Counted from the stretch's first letter, positions 48,132 to 57,267 are shown. The stretch is DNA of 64,000 nucleotides from Neobacillus paridis (GCF_016765675.1 NZ_JAESWB010000181.1:1-64000); one strand, 5' to 3'. Numbers and translations: made by a program. Notes: generated by a model not told the origin, from the sequence alone.

Positions 48132-49103
48132 TTACAGTCCTTGGGCTGCGGTAATTAACGCCAGTTTGTATACATCCTCTTCATTACAGCCGCGGGACAG
48201 GTCGTTAACCGGGCGGTTCAAGCCTTGAAGAATCGGGCCGACAGCCTCAAATCCGCCTAAGCGCTGGGCAATTTTATAACCGATGTTGCCGGCTTCCAGG
48301 CTCGGGAAAATAAATACATTGGCATTACCCTGAATGACAGAACCGGGGGCCTTACTTTTCGCAACAGACGGAACAAAAGCGGCATCGAATTGAAATTCGC
48401 CATCAAGCACAACCGAAGGGTCCCGCCGTTTGGCTTCGGCAACAGCGGCAACGACCCGCTCGGTTTCATCCGATTTGGCCGATCCTTTTGTGGAAAAACT
48501 CAACATGGCCACGCGCGGCTCAATATCAAACATCGCTGCAGTCTTCGCGCTCTCTAAGGCAATTTCCGCTAAATCATTGCTGTCCGGAGCAATATTAATC
48601 GCACAGTCGGCAAAGACATATTTTTCATCGCCGCGCACCATAATGAACACGCCGGACGTTTTCTTGACGCCTTCCTTTGTCTTGATAATCTGCAGTGCAG
48701 GACGGACGGTATCAGCAGTGGAATGGGTGGCGCCGCTGACAAGCCCGTCGGCTTTATTACGATAGACAAGCATCGTCCCAAAGTAATTGACATCGAGTAA
48801 AATCTTACGGGCATCTTCTTCCGTGGCCTTGCCTTTGCGGCGCTCGACAAACGCGGCGACAAGTTCATCCATCCCCGCGTAATGAGCAGGGTCATAAATT
48901 TCCGCCGCATCCAAAGAGACGCCCAGTTCAGCAGCCTTTGCCTGCACCTCGTCAATATTCCCCAGCAAAACCGGTGTTACCAGTTTTTCCGCTGCTAACC
49001 GGCCCGCCGCTGTTAAAACCCGTTCATCCAAACTCTCCGGAAAGACGATTTTTAACTCGCGACCGGCAAGTTTATTCTTTAAGCCAGTAAATAAATCACT
49101 CAC
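48132..49103 (-). CDS. pta: Phosphate acetyltransferase
   Basis: This enzyme interconverts acetyl-CoA and acetyl phosphate in overflow acetate metabolism. The 323-residue short (non-DRTGG) form has the conserved VSGATHSTADTVRPALQIIKT region (near 135-155) and ends LINDLSRG-like (GLNRPVNDLSRGCNEEDVY). GTG start at 49103 follows GGGAGG. It diverges from hemQ. Confidence 0.96.
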   Translation of the reverse strand: MSDLFTGLKNKLAGRELKIVFPESLDERVLTAAGRLAAEKLVTPVLLGNIDEVQAKAAELGVSLDAAEIYDPAHYAGMDELVAAFVERRKGKATEEDARKILLDVNYFGTMLVYRNKADGLVSGATHSTADTVRPALQIIKTKEGVKKTSGVFIMVRGDEKYVFADCAINIAPDSNDLAEIALESAKTAAMFDIEPRVAMLSFSTKGSAKSDETERVVAAVAEAKRRDPSVVLDGEFQFDAAFVPSVAKSKAPGSVIQGNANVFIFPSLEAGNIGYKIAQRLGGFEAVGPILQGLNRPVNDLSRGCNEEDVYKLALITAAQGL

Positions 49104-49361
49104 TAATCAAAACCTCCCATTTTAAAAAAAAGCTCTTCTTTTAGAATACTTTACCAGAACAATTTTTCAACCTATGCAATTCGAAGATAACGTTTTCAGG
49201 CAATAGTTTTTTTAAAAAATTACGCTCTCAGTTTTAAGATGCGCGTTTATTGATAAAAATATCCAACCTCGCTAATTTAAGGTTTTATTAAAGCACCTGT
49301 GGGTCAAACTATGGTATAGTAATGATGATCTAAGAATAATGATTATATAGGAGTGAGTTTA

Positions 49362-50105
49362 ATGAGCGAAGCAGCACAAACACTTGATGGCTGGTACTGC
49401 CTGCATGATTTCCGTTCTGTCGACTGGACCGCCTGGAAAATGCTTTCAAGTGACGAACGGCAAGCCGCCATCGATGAGTTTCTAGGTCTCGTTGAAAAAT
49501 GGAACACGGCTCAAGAGCGCAAGGAAGGCAGCCATGCCCTCTACACGATCGTCGGCCAAAAAGCCGATTTTATGATGATGATCCTTCGCCCGACGATGGA
49601 AGAGTTAAATGAAATTGAAACCGAATTTAATAAAACAAAACTGGCAGAATACACCATTCCTGCTTTTTCTTATGTATCCGTGGTCGAACTCAGCAATTAT
49701 TTGCCATCTGATGAGGATCCATACCAAAATCCACAGGTGCAGGCACGGCTTTATCCTATTTTGCCGAAAGCGAAGCATGTTTGCTTCTATCCAATGGACA
49801 AGCGCCGCCAAGGCAATGACAACTGGTACATGCTGCCGATGGAGGAGCGCCGCGAGTTAATGCGGAGCCACGGCATGATCGGTCGTAAATATGCCGGACT
49901 GGTGAAACAAATTATTACCGGCTCTGTCGGCTTTGATGATTATGAGTGGGGCGTTACCTTATTTGCCGATGATGTCCTCCAGTTTAAAAAACTTGTCTAT
50001 GAAATGCGTTTTGATGAAGTGAGTGCCCGTTATGGCGAATTTGGCGCGTTCTTTGTCGGAAATATTTTAGCAGAAGAACGCGTGCCGCAATTCCTTCAGG
50101 TATAA
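49362..50105 (+). CDS. hemQ: Coproheme decarboxylase HemQ
   Basis: The last enzyme of the coproporphyrin-dependent heme pathway decarboxylates coproheme III to heme b with peroxide. The 247-residue chlorite-dismutase-fold protein has the catalytic tyrosine Y143 with K147 ([11 protein letters not shown]) and the proximal heme ligand H170 ([13 protein letters not shown]). ATG 49362 follows TAGGAGTG. It faces away from pta, as ywfI does in B. subtilis. Confidence 0.95.
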   Translation: MSEAAQTLDGWYCLHDFRSVDWTAWKMLSSDERQAAIDEFLGLVEKWNTAQERKEGSHALYTIVGQKADFMMMILRPTMEELNEIETEFNKTKLAEYTIPAFSYVSVVELSNYLPSDEDPYQNPQVQARLYPILPKAKHVCFYPMDKRRQGNDNWYMLPMEERRELMRSHGMIGRKYAGLVKQIITGSVGFDDYEWGVTLFADDVLQFKKLVYEMRFDEVSARYGEFGAFFVGNILAEERVPQFLQV

Positions 50106-50168
50106 AAATAATCAGAGCGCTTTTTGAAAAAAGTGTTGACTGCGTTTGCCCGGTTAGCTCTTTGCTTT

Positions 50169-50200
50169 ACAGCTTCCAGCCCTGTTTGGAAGCTTTTTTA
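50169..50200 (+). terminator. Terminator of hemQ
   Basis: AGCTTCCAG pairs with TGGAAGCT around CCCTGTT, followed by six T. Confidence 0.85.
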
Positions 50201-50374
50201 CTTTACCTCCTATTTACAAGTCATATCTCACTGTTTTTTCTCATACTATAAAACAGCGAGTCTATAAACGTATCTCGGGAAATGCTTGACCCTTTATGTA
50301 TCCATTCAGGGTTGATCGAGTATGTATAGAATGTTAGGCAAATTGGTACATTTTATTTTTTAGGAGGGAAACAA

Positions 50375-50857
50375 ATGAACCAATATTACAATCCTCAAGG
50401 CTTCCAGCCGTATACCGGGGCAGCTGGACAGCAGGGAGCACAGCCAATCACTGGCGGCGGCCAGGGTCAGGCGTTTTTTCCAGTACAGCCGCATCCGCAA
50501 TTTCCGCCGACCAGTTCAGGCACTGTGCCCACGCCGCCATCCGCCACTGCGGGGTCAGCGATACCGGGCATGCTGCCAATTGAACAGTCATATATCGAAA
50601 ATATTTTACGACTGAACAAGGGAAAATTAGTCAGTGTGTTTGCTACCTTTGAAGGCAACCCCCAATGGAATGCCAAAGAATTTAGGGGCATTATCGAGGC
50701 TGCCGGCAGGGATCATGTAATTCTAAGCGATCCGCAGGTAGGAACCCGCTACTTGATTCCGATGGTTGCCGTCGACTACATCACCTTTGCCGAAGAAATT
50801 GAATACGAGTATCCATTTGGAGCCGGGCCCTCATTAGCAACTTTCCCCCCGCGTTAA
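50375..50857 (+). CDS. gerQ: Spore coat protein GerQ
   Basis: GerQ is cross-linked into the coat by transglutaminase and needed to place CwlJ for germination. The 160-residue protein has a Gln/Gly/Pro-rich N-terminal half (about 1-65) and a conserved C-terminal domain (EQSYIENILRLNKGKLVSVFATFEG near 68-93, GIIEAAGRDHVILSDP, YLIPMVAVDYITFAEEIEY). A good RBS (TAGGAGGGAAAC) precedes the ATG. It matches ywdL by sequence and place. Confidence 0.93.
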   Translation: MNQYYNPQGFQPYTGAAGQQGAQPITGGGQGQAFFPVQPHPQFPPTSSGTVPTPPSATAGSAIPGMLPIEQSYIENILRLNKGKLVSVFATFEGNPQWNAKEFRGIIEAAGRDHVILSDPQVGTRYLIPMVAVDYITFAEEIEYEYPFGAGPSLATFPPR

Positions 50858-50901
50858 CAGCAAAGCAGCAGTGCCCAGTCTCAAACTCCTTCCGGGGCAC
50901 A

Positions 50902-51066
50902 TAAACTCGTCGAAAGGCGAGTCCGTTAGGGCGGTTCATGAGGCGTAGTTAAACTTATGCCTACCATGAAAGTATAGCTATTTTCATTCTTTGTGGTGCA
51001 ACACTGATTTTGCGCTGCATGGTGGACTGATAGGAAAGTTTTTATGCTTTCCTATCAGCCAAAAAA
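50902..51066 (+). repeat. DR1 dispersed element, copy H (long form, 3' module inverted)
   Basis: The 5' module (CTCGTCGAAAGGCGAGTCC, then GCGGTTCATGAGGCGTAGTT) is followed by CTACCATGAAAGTATAGC, then GCGCTGCATGGTGGACTGATAGG, then hairpin GGAAAG / CTTTCC and CAGCCAAAAAA. Its 3' module is the reverse complement of that in copies C and I. Confidence 0.8.
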
Positions 51067-51104
51067 GGCATCGGGATCACTCACACCCAATGCCTTTTTG
51101 CCAT
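51063..51104. terminator. Terminator downstream of ywdK
   Basis: AAAAAGGCATCGGGAT pairs imperfectly with CCCAATGCCTTTTT, T-runs on both strands; it touches the end of DR1 copy H. Confidence 0.8.
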
Positions 51105-51106
51105 GA

Positions 51107-51478
51107 TTAAAAATTTTTCACTGCACCGATCATCATTAACACCCAACCAATCAAAAAGCAGACGCCGCCAATCGGAGTGATTGCTCCCAGCGGTCCTATT
51201 TTCGTTAAAGTTAACAGATACAAGCTGCCGCTAAAGAAGATAATCCCGACAAACATCAACCAACCTGACCAAGTAAATAAGGAGCTTGCCGGTACCTTTC
51301 CCAGCAGTAATCCGACAACCAGAATACCTGCAGCATGAAACATTTGATACTGAACCCCTGTTTTCCAAATGTCTAAATAGTAGGCATCAACCTTTCCCTT
51401 CAGCCCATGAGCACCAAAGGCCCCAAGCGCCACCGCCAAAAAGGCATTCAAAGCGCCAATTACAATAAAAGCTTTCAT
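51107..51478 (-). CDS. ywdK: DUF423 membrane protein YwdK
   Basis: A 123-residue inner membrane protein with four hydrophobic helices (FIVIGALNAFLAVALGAFGAHGL; MFHAAGILVVGLLLG; WLMFVGIIFFSGSLYLL; GAITPIGGVCFLIGWVLMMIG). Function is unknown; the family is widespread. ATG at 51478 follows GGGGGGGACAGG, so the longer frame upstream is not used. Confidence 0.9.
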   Translation of the reverse strand: MKAFIVIGALNAFLAVALGAFGAHGLKGKVDAYYLDIWKTGVQYQMFHAAGILVVGLLLGKVPASSLFTWSGWLMFVGIIFFSGSLYLLTLTKIGPLGAITPIGGVCFLIGWVLMMIGAVKNF

Positions 51479-51572
51479 CCTGTCCCCCCCTGTTCCATCC
51501 AATATGCTTCCTGTTGCAAACAAAGAACGCCAACTGCGGCGCAACTCTGCTTGTCAACACTTTAAGCATTGG

Positions 51573-51830
51573 TTAAAAATCAAACAACGAATCCCCGTTT
51601 GCTTCATCATCCAATTCCAGTTTTTTCGGCTGTGAGCTGGATTTCGGCTGCGGCCGCTGCCTTAGAGGCTCCATCACTGCTCCACCAGCCTGGATTTCGT
51701 CCAGAATAAGCTCAGATAATATTTTAATCGAGTAAACCTTTTCCCGCAAGCTTTCTGGCTTCTGAGCCATTTTCGCCTGCTGCAGCTCCGCTTCCATCTT
51801 TGTCAACAACTTTTGTACTGATATATTCAC
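51573..51830 (-). CDS. ywdI: DUF5327 family protein YwdI
   Basis: An 85-residue, mostly helical protein (VNISVQKLLTKMEAELQQAK, REKVYSIKILSELILDEI) with a polar C-terminus ending GDSLFDF. Function is unknown. In B. subtilis the neighbour is ung, which is absent here. The start is GTG at 51830 with AGAGGTGG before it; the frame also extends six codons upstream. Confidence 0.8.
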   Translation of the reverse strand: MNISVQKLLTKMEAELQQAKMAQKPESLREKVYSIKILSELILDEIQAGGAVMEPLRQRPQPKSSSQPKKLELDDEANGDSLFDF

Positions 51831-51967
51831 GAGCGCCACCTCTAGCATTCAATCTCGATTCTATTTTACAAGAGTATCGCCGTTTTTTCGAAAAATTAGA
51901 CTTTTCGACAAGTTTCCCTTAGGTAGCATGGAAGATGTCGCTGCCTCCTGTTTCCTATTACTGATGA

Positions 51968-53020
51968 TCATCCCTTCATCATCTGCTGCAGCAAAACCCG
52001 ATTACGCTTTTTCAAGCCTTCATGGTGTGAGGAAACGACAGCAGTTTTCTCGGCATCCGGCTGGATCCATTGCTTGGCTTTATTAACAGCATTGGCGGCA
52101 TCCTGGAAAGCCCCGGCAATTAACTGCAATTTTCCTTCGTACATCAATATATCCCCGGCTGCGTACAAACCGCCGATAGAGGTTTCGCTAACAGCATTTC
52201 CGGCAATGTAAAAGTCATCCACCATCTCAATGTCCAATTCACTATTTTTCACAAGCGAAGCATCAATCTCATAACCGTGATTGACAATGACTTCGTCGAT
52301 TGGCAAGCTGAAGACTTCACCGGTTTCATGATTCGTCAACTCGACACTAACAATTTTTGTACCGTCCGAACTTACATCAAGCTTTGTCATTGTCGTTTGA
52401 AACAGGCAAACTGCCGTACCGTTCAGCAGCTTGGTTGCACTGGCCTCATGCCCTTTTAAAGCATCTTTCCGGTAGATTACATATACTACCTTGGCAATCG
52501 ATTCCAATTCATTTGCCCAATCAATCGCGGTATTGCCGCCGCCGGAAATCACCACTGCTTTGTCCTTGAAATGGGTTAAAGACTTCACCGTGTAATGTAA
52601 GTTGGACACTTCCAACTGCTCAGTGCCATCTATTTCCAATCTTTTCGGCCTCAAAATACCGCTTCCAATCGCGATGATAACTGTTTTTGAGTAATGTTTT
52701 TTTCCGGAAGCTGTCTGCACGACAAAAATATGTTCTCCCTCGCTTGAAATCTTCTCGACCTTTTCATTCAAGACCACTGTAGGGTTAAACGTTAGTCCCT
52801 GTTTCACTAGCTGCTCCATTAGTTTGGCCCCTGGAATCGGAGTCTGTCCGCCAACATCCCAGATAATTTTTTCGGGATAGACATGCAATTTCCCGCCTAA
52901 TTGCGGCTGGTACTCAATGATCTTTGTCTTCATCTCCCGCAGCCCGCTGTAAAAGGCGGAGTACAATCCTGCAGGGCCTCCCCCGATAATGGTCACATCA
53001 AACAATTCTTTCCGATCCAT
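51968..53020 (-). CDS. Ferredoxin/flavodoxin--NADP+ reductase (YumC/YcgT type)
   Basis: A thioredoxin-reductase-like flavoprotein without the redox CxxC, which donates electrons from NADPH to ferredoxin or flavodoxin. The 350 residues have the FAD motif IIGGGPAGLYSAFY (near 12-25), the NADP motif VISGGGNTAIDWA (near 160-172) and GGLYAAGDI near 285. A Fur box sits in its promoter region. B. subtilis has a constitutive (YumC) and an iron-regulated (YcgT) paralogue; the Fur box and neighbouring siderophore transporter favour the second role (inference). RBS AAAGGAGTGG. Confidence 0.9.
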   Translation of the reverse strand: MDRKELFDVTIIGGGPAGLYSAFYSGLREMKTKIIEYQPQLGGKLHVYPEKIIWDVGGQTPIPGAKLMEQLVKQGLTFNPTVVLNEKVEKISSEGEHIFVVQTASGKKHYSKTVIIAIGSGILRPKRLEIDGTEQLEVSNLHYTVKSLTHFKDKAVVISGGGNTAIDWANELESIAKVVYVIYRKDALKGHEASATKLLNGTAVCLFQTTMTKLDVSSDGTKIVSVELTNHETGEVFSLPIDEVIVNHGYEIDASLVKNSELDIEMVDDFYIAGNAVSETSIGGLYAAGDILMYEGKLQLIAGAFQDAANAVNKAKQWIQPDAEKTAVVSSHHEGLKKRNRVLLQQMMKG

Positions 53021-53050
53021 TTTCGCCCACTCCTTCGCAGCTTATGTAAT

Positions 53051-53065
53051 TGATTATCATTCTCA
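53051..53065. promoter_or_regulatory. Fur box upstream of the ferredoxin reductase gene
   Basis: TGATTATCATTCTCA matches the 7-1-7 Fur consensus TGATAATNATTATCA with two mismatches and lies 31 bases before the reductase start. Confidence 0.8.
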
Positions 53066-53109
53066 AATAAATATACCCTGATCCTTCTTAGTTTTCAATA
53101 AAAACGGAA

Positions 53110-53305
53110 GAACATTCAAATAATAAGATAAGCGCAAGCGACTTCGGAACAAGCACAGCCAGTTCCTGCGAAGCTTATTCTCTTCGAAGTCTTCCTTAGT
53201 CATCGCCGTCCAAACTCCTCGAAAAAGCTATCGCTTTCCTTCGTTCGATGTCTGTACTGGCGAAGCTTCCTTGTCGAGCTAGACAATTCTCTAACTCGAA
53301 AGTTA
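53110..53305. repeat. Structured intergenic element (GATAAGCGCAAGCGACTT to TCGAGCTAGACAATT)
   Basis: Internal palindromes such as ACTTCGGAAC / GTTCC, CTTCGAAG and CTCGA-TCGAG, and the ends AAGCGCAAGCG and CTAGACAATT, recall short non-coding repeats frequent in Bacillus genomes. Only one copy is in this window. It occupies half of the 401-base divergent gap. Confidence 0.5.
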
Positions 53306-53333
53306 TCCATTCTTATTCTTTTAAAAAAACGGA

Positions 53334-53362
53334 TTGACATTCAAATTAAGAGTGTTTATAGT
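53334..53362 (+). promoter_or_regulatory. Promoter of the siderophore transporter operon
   Basis: -35 TTGACA (53334-53339), 17-base spacer, -10 TATAGT (53357-53362). The start site would fall inside or just ahead of the Fur box at 53378. Confidence 0.82.
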
Positions 53363-53377
53363 TTTAATTAACGATAT

Positions 53378-53392
53378 TGATAATCATTATCA
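53378..53392. promoter_or_regulatory. Perfect Fur box before the siderophore transporter operon
   Basis: TGATAATCATTATCA is an exact 7-1-7 Fur palindrome about 16 bases after the -10, so iron-loaded Fur would repress the operon. Confidence 0.93.
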
Positions 53393-53421
53393 ATTACAGT
53401 GTGCTGAACGGAGGTCAGGCA

Positions 53422-54264
53422 ATGGTTCGCCTATATACAAAAGGATTACATATTGGTTATGGAGAACGGCTGATTGTAAAAAATCTCAATGTAGAAATCC
53501 CCGATCGCAAAATTACAACCATTATTGGGGCCAATGGCTCCGGAAAGTCCACATTACTGAAGGCGATTACCAGAATTGTACCGCAACAGTCCGGAACGGT
53601 TGTGCTTGATGGAAAGGACATTCTCAAGGAAAACACGAAAATTCTCGCCCAAAAAATGGCGATTCTCCCACAAACGCCGGAAAGTGCCAGCGGCTTAACT
53701 GTCGGTGAGCTGGTCTCATACGGCCGCTTCCCTTACCAAAAGGGGTTGGGCCGCTTAACGAAAAAAGACATCGAGGTGATTGACTGGGCACTTGAAGTCA
53801 CGGGGACGAGCGACTTCAAGTACCGCTCCGTCGATTCTCTATCTGGGGGCCAGCGCCAGAGAGGATGGATTGCCATGGCTCTAGCACAGGAAACCGAGAT
53901 TATTTTTCTCGATGAACCAACAACCTATTTGGACATGGCCCACCAGCTGGAGGTCCTTGAACTTTTGCAAAAGTTGAACATCGAACAGGAACGGACGATT
54001 GTTATGGTGCTTCACGATTTAAATCAGGCAGCCCGCTTTGCTGACTACATGATTGCCTTAAAAGACGGACAAATTGTCAAGGCCGGTGACTGTGAGGAAG
54101 TCATGACCCATGACGTCTTGAGAAAAGTATTCCAAATTGACGCCCATATTGGCAGAGACCCAAGGACAAACAAACCAATGTGCATTACTTACAATCTTTT
54201 AAAAGGAGATAATCAAAATGAAAAAATGGCTATTCCCCTTTCTTCTATTGGTGCTTATCGTTAG
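53422..54264 (+). CDS. Iron-siderophore ABC transporter ATPase (FhuC/FecE type)
   Basis: The cytoplasmic ATPase of a ferric siderophore importer. The 280-residue protein has Walker A GANGSGKS (near 39-46), the signature LSGGQRQRG (near 141-149), Walker B IIFLDEPT (near 162-169) and the H-loop VMVLHDLN. ATG 53422 follows GGAGGTCAGGC. The C-terminus overlaps the binding-protein gene by 47 bases. Confidence 0.95.
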   Translation: MVRLYTKGLHIGYGERLIVKNLNVEIPDRKITTIIGANGSGKSTLLKAITRIVPQQSGTVVLDGKDILKENTKILAQKMAILPQTPESASGLTVGELVSYGRFPYQKGLGRLTKKDIEVIDWALEVTGTSDFKYRSVDSLSGGQRQRGWIAMALAQETEIIFLDEPTTYLDMAHQLEVLELLQKLNIEQERTIVMVLHDLNQAARFADYMIALKDGQIVKAGDCEEVMTHDVLRKVFQIDAHIGRDPRTNKPMCITYNLLKGDNQNEKMAIPLSSIGAYR

Positions 54265-55138
54265 TGCCTGCAGTAATAATTCTGTCGAAAAAAAGGAAAA
54301 CGCAAAGAATAACGGCAAAGACTCTGAAACGATTACCTATCAATCCGAAAATGGACCCATTAAAGTTCCGGCACATCCAAAGCGGGTGGTTGTGCTTTCA
54401 GCTTTCGCCGGAAATGTGCTTAAACTGGGAGTAAATGTAGTCGGCACTGATAGCTGGTCTAAGAACAGCCCGATTTTAAAGGATGAACTAAAACATGCCG
54501 CTGAAATTTCCGAAGATAATATTGAAAAAATTATTGAACTAAAACCTGATTTAATCATCGGACTATCCACTGCTAAAAACCTGGATAAATTTAAGCAAAT
54601 TGCACCAACTGTAACCTATACATGGGGAAAGGTAGATTATCTGACACAGCATGTGGAAATTGGCAAACTGTTAAATAAGGAAAAAGAAGCGCGGGGCTGG
54701 GTCGATGACTTCAAAAAACGGGCGCAAACCACAGGCGCTGAAATCCGCGCCAAAATCGGAGAAAATGCAACCGTCTCTGTGATCGAAGCCTATGATAAAA
54801 GCCTTTACGTATATGGTAATAACTGGGCGCGCGGGACGGAAATCTTATACCAGGCCATGAAACTGAAAATGCCAGAGAAAGTTAAGCAAATGGCGCTGAA
54901 ATCAGGCTATTATACGCTTTCGGCTGAGGTACTGCCGGAATATGCCGGAGATTATGTCATTCTAAGCAAATATGCAGATGCTGATACTTCCTTCCAAAAA
55001 ACAGAATCATATAAAAACATTCCGGCTGTGAAGAACCATCATGTATTCGAAATGGTTGGAAACGGCGCTTCTCTCAATGACCCGCTTACACTTGAGGAGC
55101 AATTGAAATTTTTCCAACATTCCTTTTTAGGAAAATAA
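54218..55138 (+). CDS. Iron-hydroxamate-type substrate-binding lipoprotein
   Basis: A 306-residue cell-surface receptor with a lipobox (LIVSAC, Cys18) and a class III periplasmic-binding fold. ITYQSENGPIKVPAHPKRVVVLSAFAGNVLKLGVNVVGTD (near 40-79) resembles FhuD-type hydroxamate-binding proteins, so a ferric hydroxamate ligand is likely but unproven. RBS AAAAGGAGAT lies inside the ATPase gene. Confidence 0.9.
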   Translation: MKKWLFPFLLLVLIVSACSNNSVEKKENAKNNGKDSETITYQSENGPIKVPAHPKRVVVLSAFAGNVLKLGVNVVGTDSWSKNSPILKDELKHAAEISEDNIEKIIELKPDLIIGLSTAKNLDKFKQIAPTVTYTWGKVDYLTQHVEIGKLLNKEKEARGWVDDFKKRAQTTGAEIRAKIGENATVSVIEAYDKSLYVYGNNWARGTEILYQAMKLKMPEKVKQMALKSGYYTLSAEVLPEYAGDYVILSKYADADTSFQKTESYKNIPAVKNHHVFEMVGNGASLNDPLTLEEQLKFFQHSFLGK

Positions 55139-55145
55139 TCAGCCA

Positions 55146-55175
55146 AAGAGGGATTCTAATCGTTAGAATTCCTCT
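55146..55175 (+). promoter_or_regulatory. Intra-operon hairpin between binding protein and permease
   Basis: AGAGGGATTCTAA pairs with TTAGAATTCCTCT around TCG, without a T-run. Such a stem could stabilise the upstream mRNA and give more binding protein than permease. Confidence 0.6.
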
Positions 55176-55210
55176 TCCCATTATCCTGCGAAAGAAAAGA
55201 TGAGAGACTA

Positions 55211-56215
55211 ATGACAAAAGAAGAACAAGCTTCCATTCCTTTTATCGTAAAAATAGCCACCAGTCTGGTTGTTTTTGTCACCATGTTTATAGTTGCCTGT
55301 GTTTTGGGAGCGGCTGACACATCCCTGAAAGACGTTTGGCAGGCTATAACATTGGACGCAAAAACCGATACAGTATTGATGCTGCGTGAAATTCGCTTCC
55401 CACGGGAAACAGGAGCGGTTTTTGTTGGGGCTGCCCTCGCTGTTGCGGGAGCAATTATGCAAGGCCTGACGAGAAATCCACTTGCGGACCCGGGACTGCT
55501 CGGATTAACAGCAGGGGCCAATGCCGCACTGGCAATTACCCTTGCTTTTCTCCCTAATGCCAATTATTTTACGATTACGATTGCCTGCTTTATCGGGGCA
55601 GCAATCGGAACACTCATGGTTTTTGGGATTGGCGCCGCCAAAAAAGGTGGCTTTTCGCCGCTCCGGATTGTCTTGGCAGGGGCGGCTGTTTCTGCCTTCC
55701 TATACGCTATCGCGGACGGGGTCGGTCTTTATTTTAAACTGTCCAAAAATGTCTCGATGTGGACCGCCGGAGGATTAATCGGAACTTCATGGCCCCAGCT
55801 CCAAATCATTGTTCCGCTTATTGTGATCGGAATTTTGCTTGCACTGATTCTTTCCAGGCAGCTGACCATTTTAAGTTTAAGTGAAGAGGTAGCTGTCGGA
55901 CTGGGGCAAAATACAGCAAGAATCAAGGGAATTCTGTTCATCGTGATTGTTCTGCTGGCTGGGGCATCAGTGGCCCTTGTCGGCAATATGGCTTTTATTG
56001 GTTTAATGGTGCCGCATATCGTCCGGGCGATGGTGGGAACCGATTATCGTTTTATTATTCCGATGTCGGCTATGACAGGTGCTAGTTTCATGCTATTAGC
56101 CGATACATTGGGCCGGACGATTCATTCACCGTATGAAACACCGGTGGCGGCCATTGTCGCTGTGATGGGGCTTCCTTTCTTTTTATTCATTGTGCGGAAG
56201 GGAGGCAGTTTCTAA
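55211..56215 (+). CDS. FecCD-family siderophore permease 1
   Basis: A 334-residue permease with about nine to ten TM helices and the conserved cytoplasmic G-rich ATPase contact (GLTRNPLADPGLLGLTAGANAA near 78-99; FIGLMVPHIVRAMVG near 261-275). RBS is weak. It pairs with the next gene as a heterodimer. The stop overlaps the next start by one base (TAATG). Confidence 0.94.
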   Translation: MTKEEQASIPFIVKIATSLVVFVTMFIVACVLGAADTSLKDVWQAITLDAKTDTVLMLREIRFPRETGAVFVGAALAVAGAIMQGLTRNPLADPGLLGLTAGANAALAITLAFLPNANYFTITIACFIGAAIGTLMVFGIGAAKKGGFSPLRIVLAGAAVSAFLYAIADGVGLYFKLSKNVSMWTAGGLIGTSWPQLQIIVPLIVIGILLALILSRQLTILSLSEEVAVGLGQNTARIKGILFIVIVLLAGASVALVGNMAFIGLMVPHIVRAMVGTDYRFIIPMSAMTGASFMLLADTLGRTIHSPYETPVAAIVAVMGLPFFLFIVRKGGSF

Positions 56216-57222
56216 TGATTCACCCTGCCTTACGAAGAAAACAACGAATCCTTTTCAGTCTTTTTCTCGGAATGATTGTCGTCACCATCATCATTGGAAT
56301 GGGGCTGGGTTATTCTTCTCTATCTTATGACAGACTGATTCCAACGCTTTTCGGCCATGGTACATTTCAAGAGGAGTTTGTATTATTTTCCATCCGCTTG
56401 CCGCGAATGGTGGTGACCTTACTGGCGGGGATGGCCTTAGCTTTATCGGGTGCGATTTTACAGGGCATTACCCGCAATGATTTGGCGGACCCCGGTATTA
56501 TTGGCATTAATGCTGGTGCCGGTGTGGCTATTGCCGTGTTCTTCTTGTTTTTTCCGATTGAGACCGGATCCTTTACCTATCTCCTTCCGATTTGTGCCTT
56601 TTTCGGTGCGCTTTTGACTGCTGGTCTTATCTATCTGTTTTCTTATCATAGAAACACCGGTTTGGACCCGGTAAGACTAGTTCTCGTTGGGATTGGTTTT
56701 TCCATGGCGCTCTCCGGGGCAATGATTGTCCTGATTTCCTCCGCTGAGCGGGAAAAAGTGGATTTTATTGCCAAATGGCTAACAGGGAATATTTGGGGGG
56801 CAGATTGGCCATTTATTGGGGCATTGCTTCCATGGTTAGCGATATTAATCCCCATTACGTTGTACAAAGCCAATCGCTTGAATCTTCTTAGTCTTGGTGA
56901 ACCCGTGGCAATCGGTGTCGGTGTGTCGGTGGAAAGAGAGCGGATCACCCTGCTGTTAATCGCGGTGGCCCTGGCTGCTGCCGCCGTTTCTGTTACCGGA
57001 AGCATCTCCTTTATTGGACTAATCGCACCGCATATAGCAAAGGCTCTGGTTGGTCCAAGAAATCAACTATTTATCCCGCTTGCCATCTTAATCGGCGGCT
57101 GGTTCTTATTAATTGCGGACACTATCGGGCATAATCTGATTGAGCCAAACGGCATTTCCGCCGGAATTATGGTTGCCTTTATTGGAGCCCCCTACTTTGT
57201 CTATCTATTATTGAAAAAATAA
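56215..57222 (+). CDS. FecCD-family siderophore permease 2
   Basis: A 335-residue partner permease with the same topology (GITRNDLADPGIIGINAGAG near 83-102; SFIGLIAPHIAKALVG near 264-279). Start directly at the stop of permease 1 indicates translational coupling. Last gene of the Fur-controlled operon. Confidence 0.94.
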   Translation: MIHPALRRKQRILFSLFLGMIVVTIIIGMGLGYSSLSYDRLIPTLFGHGTFQEEFVLFSIRLPRMVVTLLAGMALALSGAILQGITRNDLADPGIIGINAGAGVAIAVFFLFFPIETGSFTYLLPICAFFGALLTAGLIYLFSYHRNTGLDPVRLVLVGIGFSMALSGAMIVLISSAEREKVDFIAKWLTGNIWGADWPFIGALLPWLAILIPITLYKANRLNLLSLGEPVAIGVGVSVERERITLLLIAVALAAAAVSVTGSISFIGLIAPHIAKALVGPRNQLFIPLAILIGGWFLLIADTIGHNLIEPNGISAGIMVAFIGAPYFVYLLLKK

Positions 57223-57227
57223 ACATG

Positions 57228-57267
57228 AACGGGTCAGATCCATATAAGTTTATACGGACTGACCCTT
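57228..57267. terminator. Terminator between the permease and moaD
   Basis: GGGTCAGATCC pairs with CGGACTGACCC around TATAAGTTTATA, then TTTT on the plus strand. Confidence 0.85.
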
